Positions 10,729 through 22,999 of a stretch of 64,000 bases of DNA are shown one piece after another. Position numbers and translations under genes: made by a program. The first letter of the stretch is position 1. Each line of letters begins with the position of its first letter. The notes beneath the pieces were generated by a model. The model had not been told where the DNA came from and ran no database searches. It worked only from the letters and a program-made list of their open reading frames with translations. This stretch comes from Jaapia argillacea MUCL 33604 (Eukaryota > Basidiomycota > Agaricomycetes > Jaapiales > Jaapiaceae), in NCBI GenBank assembly GCA_000697665.1, contig KL197724.1, forward strand, positions 638,695 to 702,694. The letters are read 5' to 3'.

Positions 10729-13700
10729 TCAGGACTGGAGCGAAGCCAATTCGGTATAAAGACCGCCTTTTGCGAGCAACTGAGCGTGAGTGCCTTGCTC
10801 AATAACACGACCACCGTCAATGACGGCGATGAGGTCCGAATTCTGTATTGTGGACAGTCGATGTGCGATAGTTACAGTGGTTTGTCCCGACGCAGCTTCA
10901 TCAAGAGCTGCCTGTACAACAGCTTCACTCTCACTGTCGAGGGCCGACGTTGCCTCGTCAAGAAGGAGAATTCTGGGCCTGCGAATGAGGGCTCGTGCAA
11001 TCGCGATTCGTTGCTTCTGGCCACCTATAATTAGGAGAAGTTAGAATTTTAAATGTGAATCCGTGATAAATGCATGCCTGAGAGTTGTGATCCTTTGTCT
11101 CCAACGCGGGTATCATAACCGTTGCTCAACGTCTTGATGAAGTTGTATGCATTGGCACGCTGAGTGACATCGTCAAGTTCCTGTTCGGAAACTTGACGAT
11201 CGGTGCCCCAGATTAAATTCTCTCGGATCGTCATATCAAACACTGTACTTAAATATCAGTCACCGCCCAAAGAAGAGATAGACAAGGAGAACTCACAAAC
11301 TGGTTCTTGGCCCACCAACGCGAGATGGCTCCGGAGATTGGCGACGTTGTATTGGTCAACGCGCACATTGTCGACGGAAACGATACCAGCGCTCGGGTCG
11401 TACCATCTCTCCAACATGCCAATCACGGTACTCTTCCCGCAACCGCTAGGTCCTACAAGTGCGATCGTCTTATTTGCTTCACCGCGGAGAGAGAAATGGC
11501 CGTCAAAGATTGGCCGTGAGGGACGTGTCGGGTATGTGAAAGCGACGTTTTCCATGTCAAAAGAGCCAGTAATGGTGGAAGGAGTGGCTCCTGGTTGATC
11601 TACAGAGATGAGGGGTTCACGATTGAGAAGTGCGATGACCTTCGCAGCGGAACGTCTGGATTGGGAGAATTGCGAGCTGGGGATGGTGATATCAGTGAAT
11701 AAATAGGGTGTGAAGAGAACTAAGATTACTTACAATAAAGCAGAGGAGCGTCCAATTTGTGAGCCGGTCATGGTGAAGGTCATCATAACGGCGAACATGT
11801 TTACAAAGGTTAACCTGCCCGAATCGAGCAAGCGGGACCCAACATACAACCCCACGGCGCTGGAGAACATTCGGTAGGCTAGAGAAATGGTAAATCAGTC
11901 CAGGGGTCATCGGAGCTGAGGATGTAAAAATCTTACAATGCGAAAACGAGAACGCGACAGAGCTCAGCAGTGCCTGTTTCTGGGCAAACCGGTAGGGTCC
12001 CCGAACAATGTCGTTGAAAAGGTCAATGAAGTATTGTTGTTTGCCGAGAGAAGTGACGGTCCTGATCTCTTTGATAACTTCGGTCACAACTTGGGCGGTA
12101 CGACTGTGGGCTTCAGCGATCTTATCGTTCCCTTCTCTAGATAAGTAGAAGCTTGGTGAGTAAATATAGCTCAAAAAGGGAACTCTGTTGGCTCACCCAT
12201 TCTGCCTTGACGTCTCGTAGAATTGGCCAATGACGACCATTGGGATGAGGGCCAGGAGGAACTGGAAAAAATAATATGGTTAGCATACAACCAGATACCT
12301 AGAGATCAGGGCACTCACAAGTGTCAATTCCCAGGAAAAGAGGAACAGGATCGTGAATCCCGCGATGATGGTTCCTATGAACTGTCCAAATCCCTTGAGA
12401 CTATCGGATAGAAGTTGGCCAACTTCGTTCGGTTCTGTTGCCAACCGAGCAGAGAGGGAGCCAACCGAATGGGTTTCCTCGTCATAATAAGCAATCTCCT
12501 GCCGAGTGAGAGCGTCGAACATCTGATTGCGATACTTGAACGTCGTCTTCGCAGCCGCCCTTCCTAAGAAAAACACAGCTCCCCACATGGAGAAGAACGC
12601 AGTGATGGCCAGGACAACATGCATGAAAGCGTAAAAGTTCGCGCCGGAGAGAGGACCAGGCGAGATCTCATTCCGAGGTCGTTGAATCATGATAATGATG
12701 ATTCTCGCATATAGCACACCGAATACAGGGCTAACCTGATGACATCGCATTACAAACAACATATAAATAAGTACATGATGAGGGAGCAACATGCGAAAGA
12801 GAGAGAAAATGAGGCGAGGGAAAGCACTTACTCCTCCAGTGACCATGCTGCTCATGAAGCCAACGATGATCTCAGACCAGCAGTCGCGAACATCCACCAT
12901 TATCGTTCGGAAGGGAGAGCGGATCCTAGCAGCCATATCCTTGTCTGATTCAACGAATTTGAGGGGGATGCCAACGTGCTCCTCAGGATCGAACTTCTCG
13001 TCGACAGTGCCTGACAGAGGGATAGAGGTCTTCTCGGTAGCCGAAAGAGCGAGAGCAGCACTGGTATCGACGGAGACAAGGCCATCAGCAGAGAGAAGTG
13101 CTTGAGCTTGGACAGCCGTGTGGTATAGTCCTCGGAGATCCAAAAGTTGGTCGTGGGTGCCAAGTTCTGCAATTTCGCCCTGCTTGACGAATGCAATGAC
13201 ATCGGCATTGCGAACAGTCGAGAGACGGTGAGCGACGACGACAGTAGTCCGGTTCTTCCTAGCATTGTCGAGAGCGTTCATAACCACTTTTTCAGAATTG
13301 GTATCGAGAGCGGATGTAGCCTGCCAAGTCAACTTCGGATCAGCAACAAGATCGGGGAAAGAAAAGGATACACACCTCATCGAGCAGAAGGATCTTCGGA
13401 TCCTTGATGATGGCCCTTGCAATGGCGATACGTTGCTTCTGACCGCCACTCAAAGTACTACCCTGTTCACCAACGTTAGTCTCATACCCTTGAGGAAGCT
13501 GCATAATGAAGTCGTGGCAGTAAGCCATACGACAAACATCATGTAGCTGTTCTTCGGAAATTGTCGCCGGATCGATATTCGGAGGAAGGCCCATTAAAAC
13601 ATTTTCGCGGATTGTGAAGTTGAAGAGCGAAGGTTCTTGTCCTACAACGCCGATTTGGGAACGGAGCCAAGGGACGGATAGCGAATCAAGGGGACGGTTG

Positions 13701-15390
13701 TCGAGAAGGATCTCACCAGCTTCCGCAGGAGCTTTATCAGGCGGGGAGTCGACGGAAGGTTTTGAATTGGACTGACCGTCGATGTCGTACCACCGCTGTA
13801 TAAGACCAATGCAAGTGCTCTCGCCGCACCCGCTTGCACCCACAAGAGCAACCGTAGATCCTGTGAATGCAATTAAGAATGACATCGTGACAGAAATGAC
13901 CAATGAAAAAAGCCTACCAGGTTTGATATCCAAGCTGAAACCTTTCAGGACTTCCTCGCCCTTCCTCGACGGGTACGAAAACCTAACCGACTTGAACTCG
14001 ATCCTTCCCTCACACGACGCTGGCCTCTCTCCCTCATCACCACCACCAAGATAAGGAAGGGCGTCGATGGTTGGCCGGCGATCTATCACCTCAAAAATGC
14101 GATACGCAGCGACACGAGCAGCGCGGATGGCGTTGTGGGCGTCGGGTAATTCACTGAGGTCCATGGAAGCTGTGAAACACGGGATGAGTCAGTACAATAA
14201 CGAGAGGGGGGAAAGCCGGTGGAACGCACCAAGTAGTATAGCAAAGAAAACAACGAGGACATTGGCACCTGTCATTTCTCCTTTGATGACAAGCCGACTT
14301 CCATACCAAAACGCGAGTGCGATGACGGAGTACAAGCTAAACATGAAAGCGCCGATTGCGATTGCCATCAAAAATGTATTCGCGAGAACAATCGTACGAG
14401 CTCTCTTGAGTGGCTGTTGGTATCGTTCGGCGAAGCGGCCTTGAAGATTAAAAGCGTGGACGGTACGAATGCCATGGAGGGCTTGCTCGGCGATGGAGCC
14501 AGCGTGTGCGTAACAATCTGCAGATCGATTTCGTAAGCACGAACAACAGGGAGATGATAAGCGGACTGTACCTTGGGCTTCTTTACCAGCCTTCCGAGTC
14601 AACATCGATACTGCTGCCGTAATAAGAAAAACTGAAGGCACAGCGGCCGACGAGACGAACGCTAGCTTCCATCCTTTGACGAAAGCAACAGCAAAACCAG
14701 CGATGAATTGGGATATACTAAACGGAGACGTCAGGACGCAATGGGAGACAAAGCAGAACAAGAAACATACATGAACACGGCATCACCGCCTTTCGCTGAA
14801 ATTCCGTCTACGATCTGTTGCGTGTCGGCGGCGAGACGTGTCGTAAGAGAGCCGTGCTTCGCTTCGTCGAACCAACTGATATCTTGGCGTAGGATTCCTT
14901 GAACATACATCTTCCGAATACGCTGAAAGTAATGTCAGCTCCATACTCACCACCCATCGAAAGGGAAGAACAAATCAAATACCTTCGCCTGTGATTCACC
15001 AGTTAATTGCCAAAGAGAATGGGCAGCGTAACTCGCAAAGAGTGACACAATGCCCAAATACACAAATTTGAGGACAACAGGATGGACAACAGCACTCGCC
15101 GTATGCTCGGAACCGGCTTCAGCACCACCAATCTTCCCGAGACCGCTGCCAAGTAGCACGATCATGATGGGTAAGACTGTTCCAGTAATCGCTGAACATA
15201 TGACGGCCAAGCACAGCAAGAGACGTTCGGTGACGTTGGAGTACTTGAAGAGTTGGAAAAAGGAGACATTGCCGGTGTCGGTGTCAGGGGAAGTGGTATT
15301 AAGATTGACTGTGCTAGATACAGAAGCGACTTCGTCAACGGCGTCGGAAACTACAACATCTACGACTTCGGGTGGAGGAGGGTCAGACAT
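10729..15390 (-). CDS. ABCB-type full ABC transporter
   Basis: Full-length ABC exporter of the MDR/ABCB class with TMD1-NBD1-TMD2-NBD2 order, expected in the plasma membrane and exporting drugs, lipids or peptides. The start gives [14 protein letters not shown] and a first membrane helix at [22 protein letters not shown]1 has [17 protein letters not shown], a Q-loop [22 protein letters not shown] followed after an intron by ATSALD, and AHRLSTV. NBD2 has [29 protein letters not shown] and AHRLSTI, and ends [17 protein letters not shown]. Many short introns interrupt it; one lies inside NBD1 just before GSTVALVG. Oddity: the NBD1 Walker A reads GASGCGEST, with Glu (codon at 13820-13822) in place of the nearly invariant Lys. 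All other motifs of both domains are intact, which argues against general decay. The substrate is unknown. Confidence 0.93.
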
Positions 15391-16059
15391 TGGATGGTGA
15401 AGGGTGTTGAGATGTGATAGGAGTGGGGAATAAGAGAGGAATTGGTGGGTATGAAAAATAGAACAGTTGACGAACCTGAGGTTTTATAGTTTTTCTGGGA
15501 GAGCCGTGAGCTGACGTTGCTGAGCGGCAACGGGTGCGCAGCAATGACTCGGAGAAGATTGAATTGCCAAATGCGGACGTAGTAACATCCGCATTATGGT
15601 CGAGGCCACAGGAGTCAAAGGGCTCGGAGAGGACAGGAGCTGCTCGGAGGCGACAAGATTAGACATGATTTCTGAATCGGCGGCCGCGATGTGTACTCAT
15701 GAGATGGCGAACCAAGCCAGGAGGTACTCGCGAAGCTTGAAGTGTAACTCAGCCCCTCAGCGACAAGAGCCCACTCAGAACAGCCAGCCCCTGTTGAGCA
15801 AACTCGTCGATCTGGGATGCGCAGCAGACCGTTTTCAAAAGCCATGATCTGTCCAAGTCCAAGAAAAGAGTGCATGGGTTGAGGAGAGCAACCCTAGCTA
15901 GGAGCGATGCCAACATGGCAACTTGAAAAGCAGAGCAGGACTGAGCCCGCCAACCCCGGGCCGGCCCATAATATCCTCCAACCTCCAACAACGTCAGCAT
16001 TCCACAAATCGACAGTCTCTACGGAATCAGAACATCTCTTCCTTAGGCTTTAGCCCCAA
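15391..16059. other. divergent promoter region
   Basis: Spacer between the ABC transporter (-) and the aldo/keto reductase (+). Frames here lack motifs. It probably carries both promoters. Confidence 0.5.
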
Positions 16060-17242
16060 ATGAACGCAAAGATCATCTACGGCACAGCTTGGTGTGTATC
16101 ACCTCAATCGAGTCCAACGTATCGCCTTACCACCCCATGCCATCTCGAAGGAAGAAGGAAAGGACCAGTGGTCTAGTTATTAGCGCCGTCCTGAATGGCT
16201 TTAAAGCCATCGATACAGGTGCGACGCTGCATGGCCGATTGACGTGCACCTGCCTTTAGTAATGGTTTGGATAGCATGTCAGCCGAAACATTACAGGTAG
16301 GTATAGTTATCCTCACTCGATGTCGGAATGGGATATTGATTTTTGGATTGACAGAGAGGACTTGGTGGGAGAGGCGCTCCAGGTGCTGTATGATAAACAC
16401 GGTTTCAAACGAGAAGATATCCTCCTCCAAACCAAGTACGTATCCTCCCTCTCTGCCTTCTCCCGTACACACCCAACCTCTCTCCAACCTAGATTCACCC
16501 CCCTCTCGGGCCAACTACCCACCCCGACCCTTCCATACGACCCTTCCACCCCCCTCCCCACCCAAATCCTCTCCTCCTTCTCCACCTCCCTCTCCAACCT
16601 CAAAACAACCTACCTAGATTCCTATCTCTTACACTCACCAATGAGGAGTTTGGCCTTGACGCTTCAGGCTTGGAATGTCCTCGTAGGGTTAAGGGAGGAA
16701 GGGAAGGTGAGGAAGATTGGGATTAGTAATTGTTATGATGTTAGGATTTTGGAGGCACTTGAAGAGGGGGAAGAAGAGGAGGGAGTGAGAGGGAAGAGGA
16801 AGGTTGATGTTGTGCAGAATAGGTGGTATGAAGGGAATGAATGGGACGTTGATGTTTGGAAATATTGTGTGGAACGAGGGATTCAATACCAGTGGGCCAC
16901 ACTTTTACCTTTCCTTCGTCTTCGATCCCTCTCTGACCAATCATCCCCACCAGGTCATTCTGGACACTCTCCGGCTCCCCCTCCCTCCTCTCCCATCCCT
17001 CCACCCTTCATATCTCCCGAACCAAACAGATCACCCCCTCCCAAGTTATATACAAACTCGCACAAATGCACGGTATCACTCCACTTTCGGGTACTACGAA
17101 GGAGGAGCATATGAAGGATGGTGTCGGGGTTGAGAGGATCGATCTTTTCGGGGATGTGGTGGAGGGCGAAGGTGAAACCCATAGTAAAGTGGTAAAGGAT
17201 GAGTTGGCGAAGTTGGAGGCGTTGATTTGGGGCGAGGCTTAG
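16060..17242 (+). CDS. aldo/keto reductase family protein
   Basis: NAD(P)H-dependent reductase of the AKR superfamily with a TIM-barrel fold, probably cytosolic. Exon 1 gives MNAKIIYGTA and joins by TG + G AAG AAG to WKKERTSGLVISAVL. Next come GFKAIDT (the conserved catalytic-region Asp), REDLVGEALQ, DILLQTK (the Lys), YLDSYLLHSPM (the His), RKIGISN and DVVQNRWYEGN. The C-terminal exon gives GITPLSGTTKEEHM, the usual cofactor-binding end, and stops at ALIWGEA. Introns lie near 16093-16150, 16220-16355 and 16890-17070, some only roughly placed. A pyrimidine-rich stretch at 16440-16620 is read as coding because it runs into YLDSYLLHS. The catalytic Tyr was not located with confidence. Substrate unknown. 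Confidence 0.8.
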
Positions 17243-18083
17243 GCGTTAGTATCAGTTGCTGTATCACTACATTGTATGGATCACGCATGAACACAGTTCA
17301 ATCCATCATGTAACCATAACGAGTGTACGGCAAGACTCGAGGCGTCATTTGAATTGCCATCAGGCAGCTGCATGTTACAAAGAATATAAATGAATATGAA
17401 ATTTAAACACATCCGTTTGCCTCGCCATCTCTTCCTTTGGCACATATCCGAGGTTAACCAAAACACCTAACCACCAACCTCACCCATGTCGACCCAGGTT
17501 AACTCAGGATTTTTTCCAGATGTAGAAGCGGTCGCCAGGGAACTAGTTACCTCAATGGACGAGGATGGCAAAATGAGGCCCATCGGCAACATGGGCGGGC
17601 GGAGTTAGCAAAAAGCGAGGACGAATTCCCAAAATATGATCCTTGGACAGTTATTAGTAGGTAACGGAGCAGCAAGGGTGGACGGATTTACTGGACGGGA
17701 TTTCCGCGTTCCATTGAAGGGCTCACCTCTGATTGGTTTAAACAGGAAGGATTCCACCAAAAGGTAGCACGTGGGTGCTGATGGTGGAGTCGAGCAGGTC
17801 GAAGGGCTGATATTTTCAATTTTTTAACTTTATAGCTGAATTGGTTATTGCGTACTTTGCCGCATTCGAAGTTCAAACCCGGCAATCTTGCTTTAAATTT
17901 AACTTCACTCTCACCGCATCTCAGACCTACTGCAGTCGCACCTTCGTGCTCTGCACCCATGACTTTCTAACTCTCAAGCTCATGTCATCACTTACAGGGT
18001 TCGTCCCCGCGGATTTACCGTATATCATGTTGTCATAAAGCTCCAAACCTGCTCTCCTTTCCCCCATCGCAAGTTAGCAAACC
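17243..18083. other. intergenic, nothing recognised
   Basis: 840 bases between two genes on the same strand with only short, unsupported frames. The segment near 17860-17890 contains a tRNA B-box-like string but no cloverleaf could be drawn around it. Confidence 0.5.
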
Positions 18084-20483
18084 ATGTTCACCTTGCTCGC
18101 TATTCCATTCCTGCTACTGTTTGGTCGCGCTAGTCCCCATTGCATTCCCAACACTTTCACCTTTGAGAGTTCTTCCGGGGTTTCCATTCTGAATACCAGT
18201 TACTACACCGCTGGGGACTTGGTCAACATCACCAATCTCTACTCCAGTATCGACACGTCGAGCCTGCCTGCATTTTGCCGTACGTTTTAGAAACAATTAA
18301 TTTGCGTCGCCGAGGTTTGAGATACATCAGGTGTGGAGCTACTGATCACCACAAACGCGACCGCAAACTCCACCGCGAACACGGAAGTCTGGCTTCCCGA
18401 CGAGTGGAATGGTCGATACGTTGGGTTTGGTAATGGCGGTTTGGGAGGGGGAGGTATGGCTCACCTCCACGTCTCCTTCAATCACCTGCATCATGAACCA
18501 ATATTTTTTAGTTGATGTGGCCGATCTTGGTTTCGTCGCCGTCATGCAAGGATGTAGGTTGCATTCACCCTCAGCACGGGTGTATTTACCACCACGATCT
18601 TGTCAGTCGCAGGGATGTCTACAGACACCGGACACAGCTCTACAGCGTTGAGTGGCACTTGGGGTGGACCACACAATGATGTATGCTTTCCACCGGTCTC
18701 CCAACGGGTTAAAATTTTTTCTGACGCATTTTTGCCAGAATGCAATTATAGATTGGGCCTACCGTGCTCTACATCTTAGCGTAGGCTTTGGAAAGCAAGT
18801 TGTGCAGCAATACTATGGCTCAGCGACGAGCAAATCGTATTATCTTGGGTGCTCCACTGGTGAGTATTGACAATCTATCCCACAAGAATCATTATCCTCA
18901 CGTTGTATCTCAGGTGGTCGGCAAGGGTGAGCTCCCTAATTGAGCGCTGACCTTCATCGTGATGATGATCGGATTCTCGATATAGCCTCAAGGAAGTTCA
19001 ACAATTCCCCGAGGATTTCGACGGTGTTGTAATTCTCCACTCTAACTACCCCCCGTCTGTCAATCTCGATTCACGCCAGTATCATTCCTACAGGTCGTTG
19101 GTTCTCCCGCGAACTGGATGAGCCATTTAGCGCCTTGGTCGATTCTCGTCAACCTCAACGTCTTGCCTGTTGATTCCCCACAATGGATACCGGCCGATAT
19201 GTGGACCGGTTTGATACATAACGAAGTGTTGAACCAATGTGATGCACTTGACGGAGTGCGTCCCTTCCCCCCTTCCCCGGCTATCGCTCTACGGGTGGAA
19301 ATCTCACACTCCTTGCCCAGGTCACAGACGGAATTCTCAATGACCCACGCATGTGCTAGTGAGTCGGATGAGTGCCTGCCGAAACAAATGCTCACCGTCA
19401 TCACTTCATTACCATAACACTCAGCTTCCGACCGGAAACTCTTGCATGTCGGCCGGGCCAAAATACTTCGACATGCCTTAATCTAGCACAAATTAACGCC
19501 ATCCACCAAATATATTCACCATACTATGAAACCAACCAGACTTACATTTTCGCAGGTTATTACCCTGGAGGTGAATTGGGTTATCCATACGGCTTGGTGG
19601 GACCCACTCCGTTCGAGATTTCTGGGGACTACTATCGCTATTTTGTCTTGAAGTAAGGGCCCTCACACTCTCAGCAACTACATCCTGACCTCCTGAAACA
19701 GCGACACCACCTGGAATATGACCTCTTTGAACTATAGCGTCATTCAGCTCGGTGACGAGCTCGATCCCGGGATGGAAAACGTATGAGCGTTGCATAGTCC
19801 TTGTATATATTTCTGACCAATCTCCCCAATCATAGGCGATCAGTCCTAACATTACAGCCTTTGCTGGGCCTGGACACAATGGGAAAGTTCTCCACTACGT
19901 GGGCTGGGCGGACCAAATCATCAGCCCTGGAAATTCTTTATATTACTACGAAACAGTGCATGCTTTCATGCAAGCGGAGTCGGAGATGAATATTGATGAC
20001 TTTTACCGTCTATTTACCGTTCCCGGGATGCAACATTGGTACGACCTCGTTCCACTCCTGCCGAATGATATTCTGACCGTTCCGATGTTCCATTCTCCAG
20101 CCAGGTGAGTCGTTCTGAGGAGGATGGTTTTATCTTTGGTCACGACGCCTATCAAGGGTGGATATGGCGCCAACGCATTTGGTGGATCTGGCCAAGCCGC
20201 TGCCTCCATGCCTCCTCTATCCTATGATCCGCAACATAACGCCCTCGCGGCTATGGTGGCATGGGTCGAGGAAGGGATAGCGCCCAGCTCCTTTGTGGCC
20301 GCATATTACAACAATAACACTGAAACGGACGGGGTGGCTTTCACACGTCCGCTTTGCAAGGTGAGAGGTATTGATTGCATGTCATGTCCTCATATTCACC
20401 ACCAGTCGATTCATCAGTATCCCGCCAGCATCAAGTACATGGGCGGGGATCCAAATGCTGCCACCAGTTTCATCTGTGCATAG
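18084..20483 (+). CDS. secreted tannase / feruloyl esterase
   Basis: Serine esterase of the tannase family, secreted, expected to cut ester bonds of phenolic acids such as ferulate or gallate on plant polymers. MFTLLAIPFLLLFGRA is a signal peptide. Landmarks in order: WLPDEWNGRYVGFGNGGLGGG, YYLGCSTGGRQG (nucleophile Ser), FDGVVVGSPANWM, VLHYVGWADQIISPG (acidic residue of the triad) and PGMQHC (His). About ten introns are needed. The catalytic-His motif is only restored if a 4-base exon, 20101-20104, is spliced between two introns (20039-20100 and 20105-20156), giving GMQHCQGGYGANAFGG, which fits the family's HCxGG pattern. The Cys flanking the Ser and the Cys after the His usually form a disulfide in this family, and both are then present. 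The protein ends NAATSFICA and is about 520-540 residues. Whether it prefers feruloyl or galloyl esters is not decidable here. Confidence 0.9.
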
Positions 20484-21190
20484 GAGCTAATACTTCCACT
20501 GCTGAGAAGGGATTGTAACGCAGTTGCCGTCCGCACAAACCCCAGCGCGCTGATATCCCTTTGCCATTCGGCCGGTAATCAAACTGGAAGATTCAACAGA
20601 AACCATAAGCTTTCCCCATAGTCATTTCAAAAGGGCTGTGGCCCTTTTGATCACATCCAACTTAATTATTATTCGACGTCGATCTGCCAACATCAGGAGA
20701 CATCGGTATCAAGATATCATTGAGGTCCTGCAGGAGCGCTCGAGAAGCCACTAGCATAAGAACCAGACATGGAAACTTCACCTCCGTGTTCAAGCTTCGT
20801 GAGACTGACTTCCCCATTACTCACCTCGGCAGTGCCCTAGGCATTGAGCAAGATGAGCGTGTGAGCAACCAACGCATCTGAGGGAAGTGGCCCGAGTCAC
20901 GCAAGCGTCAGACAAGAGAAGAAGGTCAGCTCACCAGTTTGAGTTGGCCTTGGCTATCAATTCGAAACACAGAATACGCTGCGCGACCACGTTGAATAGT
21001 GCATGGAGTTGAGTTCAGCGATTAGTACTCACATTTTCTGCCAAATCTAATGCAAAGTTATTTAGTCTCGTAAACTGTATTGTAAGTGGATGAGCGCCTA
21101 CACATAAAAAATATCAGTGTCCCGACCATGTAAGACCTCTCCTTTGAAATATGACGGTAAAGGGCCACTTCCAGGACTTTCGTCATCACA
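20484..21190. other. intergenic after tannase gene
   Basis: No coding signal recognised. The right part approaches a dispersed repeat copy (21191-21680); weak similarity to that repeat may extend a little further left than I have marked. Confidence 0.45.
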
Positions 21191-21680
21191 ACGCCCAATT
21201 GTACGTCTTGAAGGGGTTCCAAGGATAGTCACTGTGGTTAACCGTGGAAACCTGAGCTAGACAATTCGGACATGAGCAAGCAAGGTAAAATCCGTGCGCA
21301 TATACTCACCACCTGAGCCAATGATCAAAGGAAAAGGGAACTAACGAGGATACCGGCAGAAAGCAGGACGATAAGGTGCTCCGCTCAGCCAGACAGCTTA
21401 GTATTAGTGACTCACTTCTCGTCTCCACAAATGAAAGCACTCACCGCTCAAGATGACCAAGGGTGGACACTGGATACCCGCCTCAGAAGTCCAAACATCA
21501 ACTATCATAACCGGTCCCATCCCTATCCTCGACGGAAACCCAGAAACAAACGAGAAACAGCTCTATCGAGACGAAGCTTTTGGACGGTGATTGTGCACCC
21601 GCCCACCAGACGATCCCCCGGTTCGACAAATGCACCAAGTGCTCAGCAGGCGCTGCATCATGATAAGTGCCATTAGGATC
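21191..21680 (-). repeat. third, inverted copy of the 50-kb repeat unit
   Basis: Read on the minus strand, this segment matches the non-genic halves of the tandem units at about 49.9-50.5 kb and 51.9-52.5 kb. Shared landmarks on the plus strand here are GCTCAAGATGACCAAGGGTG, CCCATCCCTATCCTCGACGG and TCTATCGAGACGAAGC. Similarity fades after about 21665. No terminal repeats or target-site duplications were seen, so its nature (segmental copy or mobile element fragment) is open. Confidence 0.75.
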
Positions 21681-21848
21681 CAAGATTCAAACCTTAAAAG
21701 GCTTGACAAGACCACGCTACAACCCTGGATTCTCTCCAACAGGCAGCCATGAATAAGACAAACTTCATAAATTCGCCAACAGCAGTAGCGACAATTCATT
21801 GTGAATTTGTGATGAATATCATACCATATTTGATTCTCTAATGAAGGA

Positions 21849-22693
21849 CTAGTACGGATCCCAATCTTCCACATCTCGAGCCCTCCTCGCCTTCTTTTTC
21901 TTCTTTTTTGGAGGTTCGGACTTGGGGTAATCTTCCAGATCGGCTCCCACCTGAGGTTTACCAGCCAAGGAGGACGTAGGAGCAACATCCTTCAAATTCA
22001 GAGACTTCCCAGACTCTGGCACATCGCGTCGCCGCTTCTTCGATGCGGAAGGCGGATTAGGTCGACGGGAGAGAATCGGTTCTCTACAGATGGCACTGGT
22101 AGAAGGGACCGAATGTGATACGGGCGCCGACTCGATATGAGATGATTTCGAAGAATGCGAAGATCTCCCAGAGCGCACCCGAAGGGAGATGGAACCTTCC
22201 GCGAGCATACGAGCTAAAGCTGCAGCCATACCAACTGTCCAAACACCTGAACCTTTGGTGGGAGATGTGGGAGGTACGTCTGTTGGCCAGCCTCGTAAAC
22301 GATGACCGTACTCCGCTATAAGTAGTTCTGGATTCTGACACAAGTTCAACTTTGTTCAAGAAACCAGAGATGGTAGGTGGTAATTAGACTTACCTGCCAA
22401 AAACGTTGAGGTAAACGACCTGCGAAAGGTTCGCCATTCTGTTTGGTAATACCGACTTTCGTCATGAGCGACATGATTGTTTCAGATATGAAGGTGGCTA
22501 GCAGGAGGCGAAGACTATGTGCCTTCGTTCGATGCAGAGCTGTGGGAACAACGCCCTTGTCCTCGCAAATCTTCAGATTTTCCCTCAATTGCTCAGGATT
22601 CCCACACTGTCGGACAAAAGGGGGGAAAGGAAGATAGGTGAGATGGGTGATTCCTTTGACTGGATTAAGTTCCAGGACCAGTGGAAGGGCCAC
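21849..22693 (-). CDS. unrecognised protein with basic C-terminus (5' end unresolved)
   Basis: Function not recognised. The best-supported part reads GITHLTYLPFPPFVRQ, then a helical segment with GNPEQLRENLKICEDKG and RLLLATFISETIMSLM, then an intron (near 22340-22395) joining LPQRFWQ to NPELLIAEYGHRLRGWPTDV. The tail is Ser-rich and ends in a Lys cluster (EPPKKKKKKARRARDVEDWD), likely a nuclear or nucleolar targeting signal. The stop is TAG at 21849-21851. Upstream exons probably reach about 22990 but I could not fix the joins; the neighbouring ZCCHC9-like gene stops at 23000, so space is tight. Confidence 0.55.
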
Positions 22694-22999
22694 AAGATTG
22701 GAAAAGCGACACTTGCATTCGTGAAGATCAGGTTATTGCGAGCGAGTATGTCGCGGTGCTTTGTCGCTTCTTTCATGCTGATAAGGCTGGAGTGCGACAA
22801 GGTCAGGAGGTATCAGGAGATAAAGCTTGAGTTGGTGTTTGCAGAAGTTCCAGGAACTGACAAAACGGCGCCACAAGAGCGTGCGAAGGCCGCCAAGCAC
22901 CGCCCCCGCTTCCAACCAATCAATTCGCCGTCCGTAAGCACTGGCAACGAATATCGAGAGAACAACATCAAGTCGCAAATTATCATCAACAGGAGTGGT

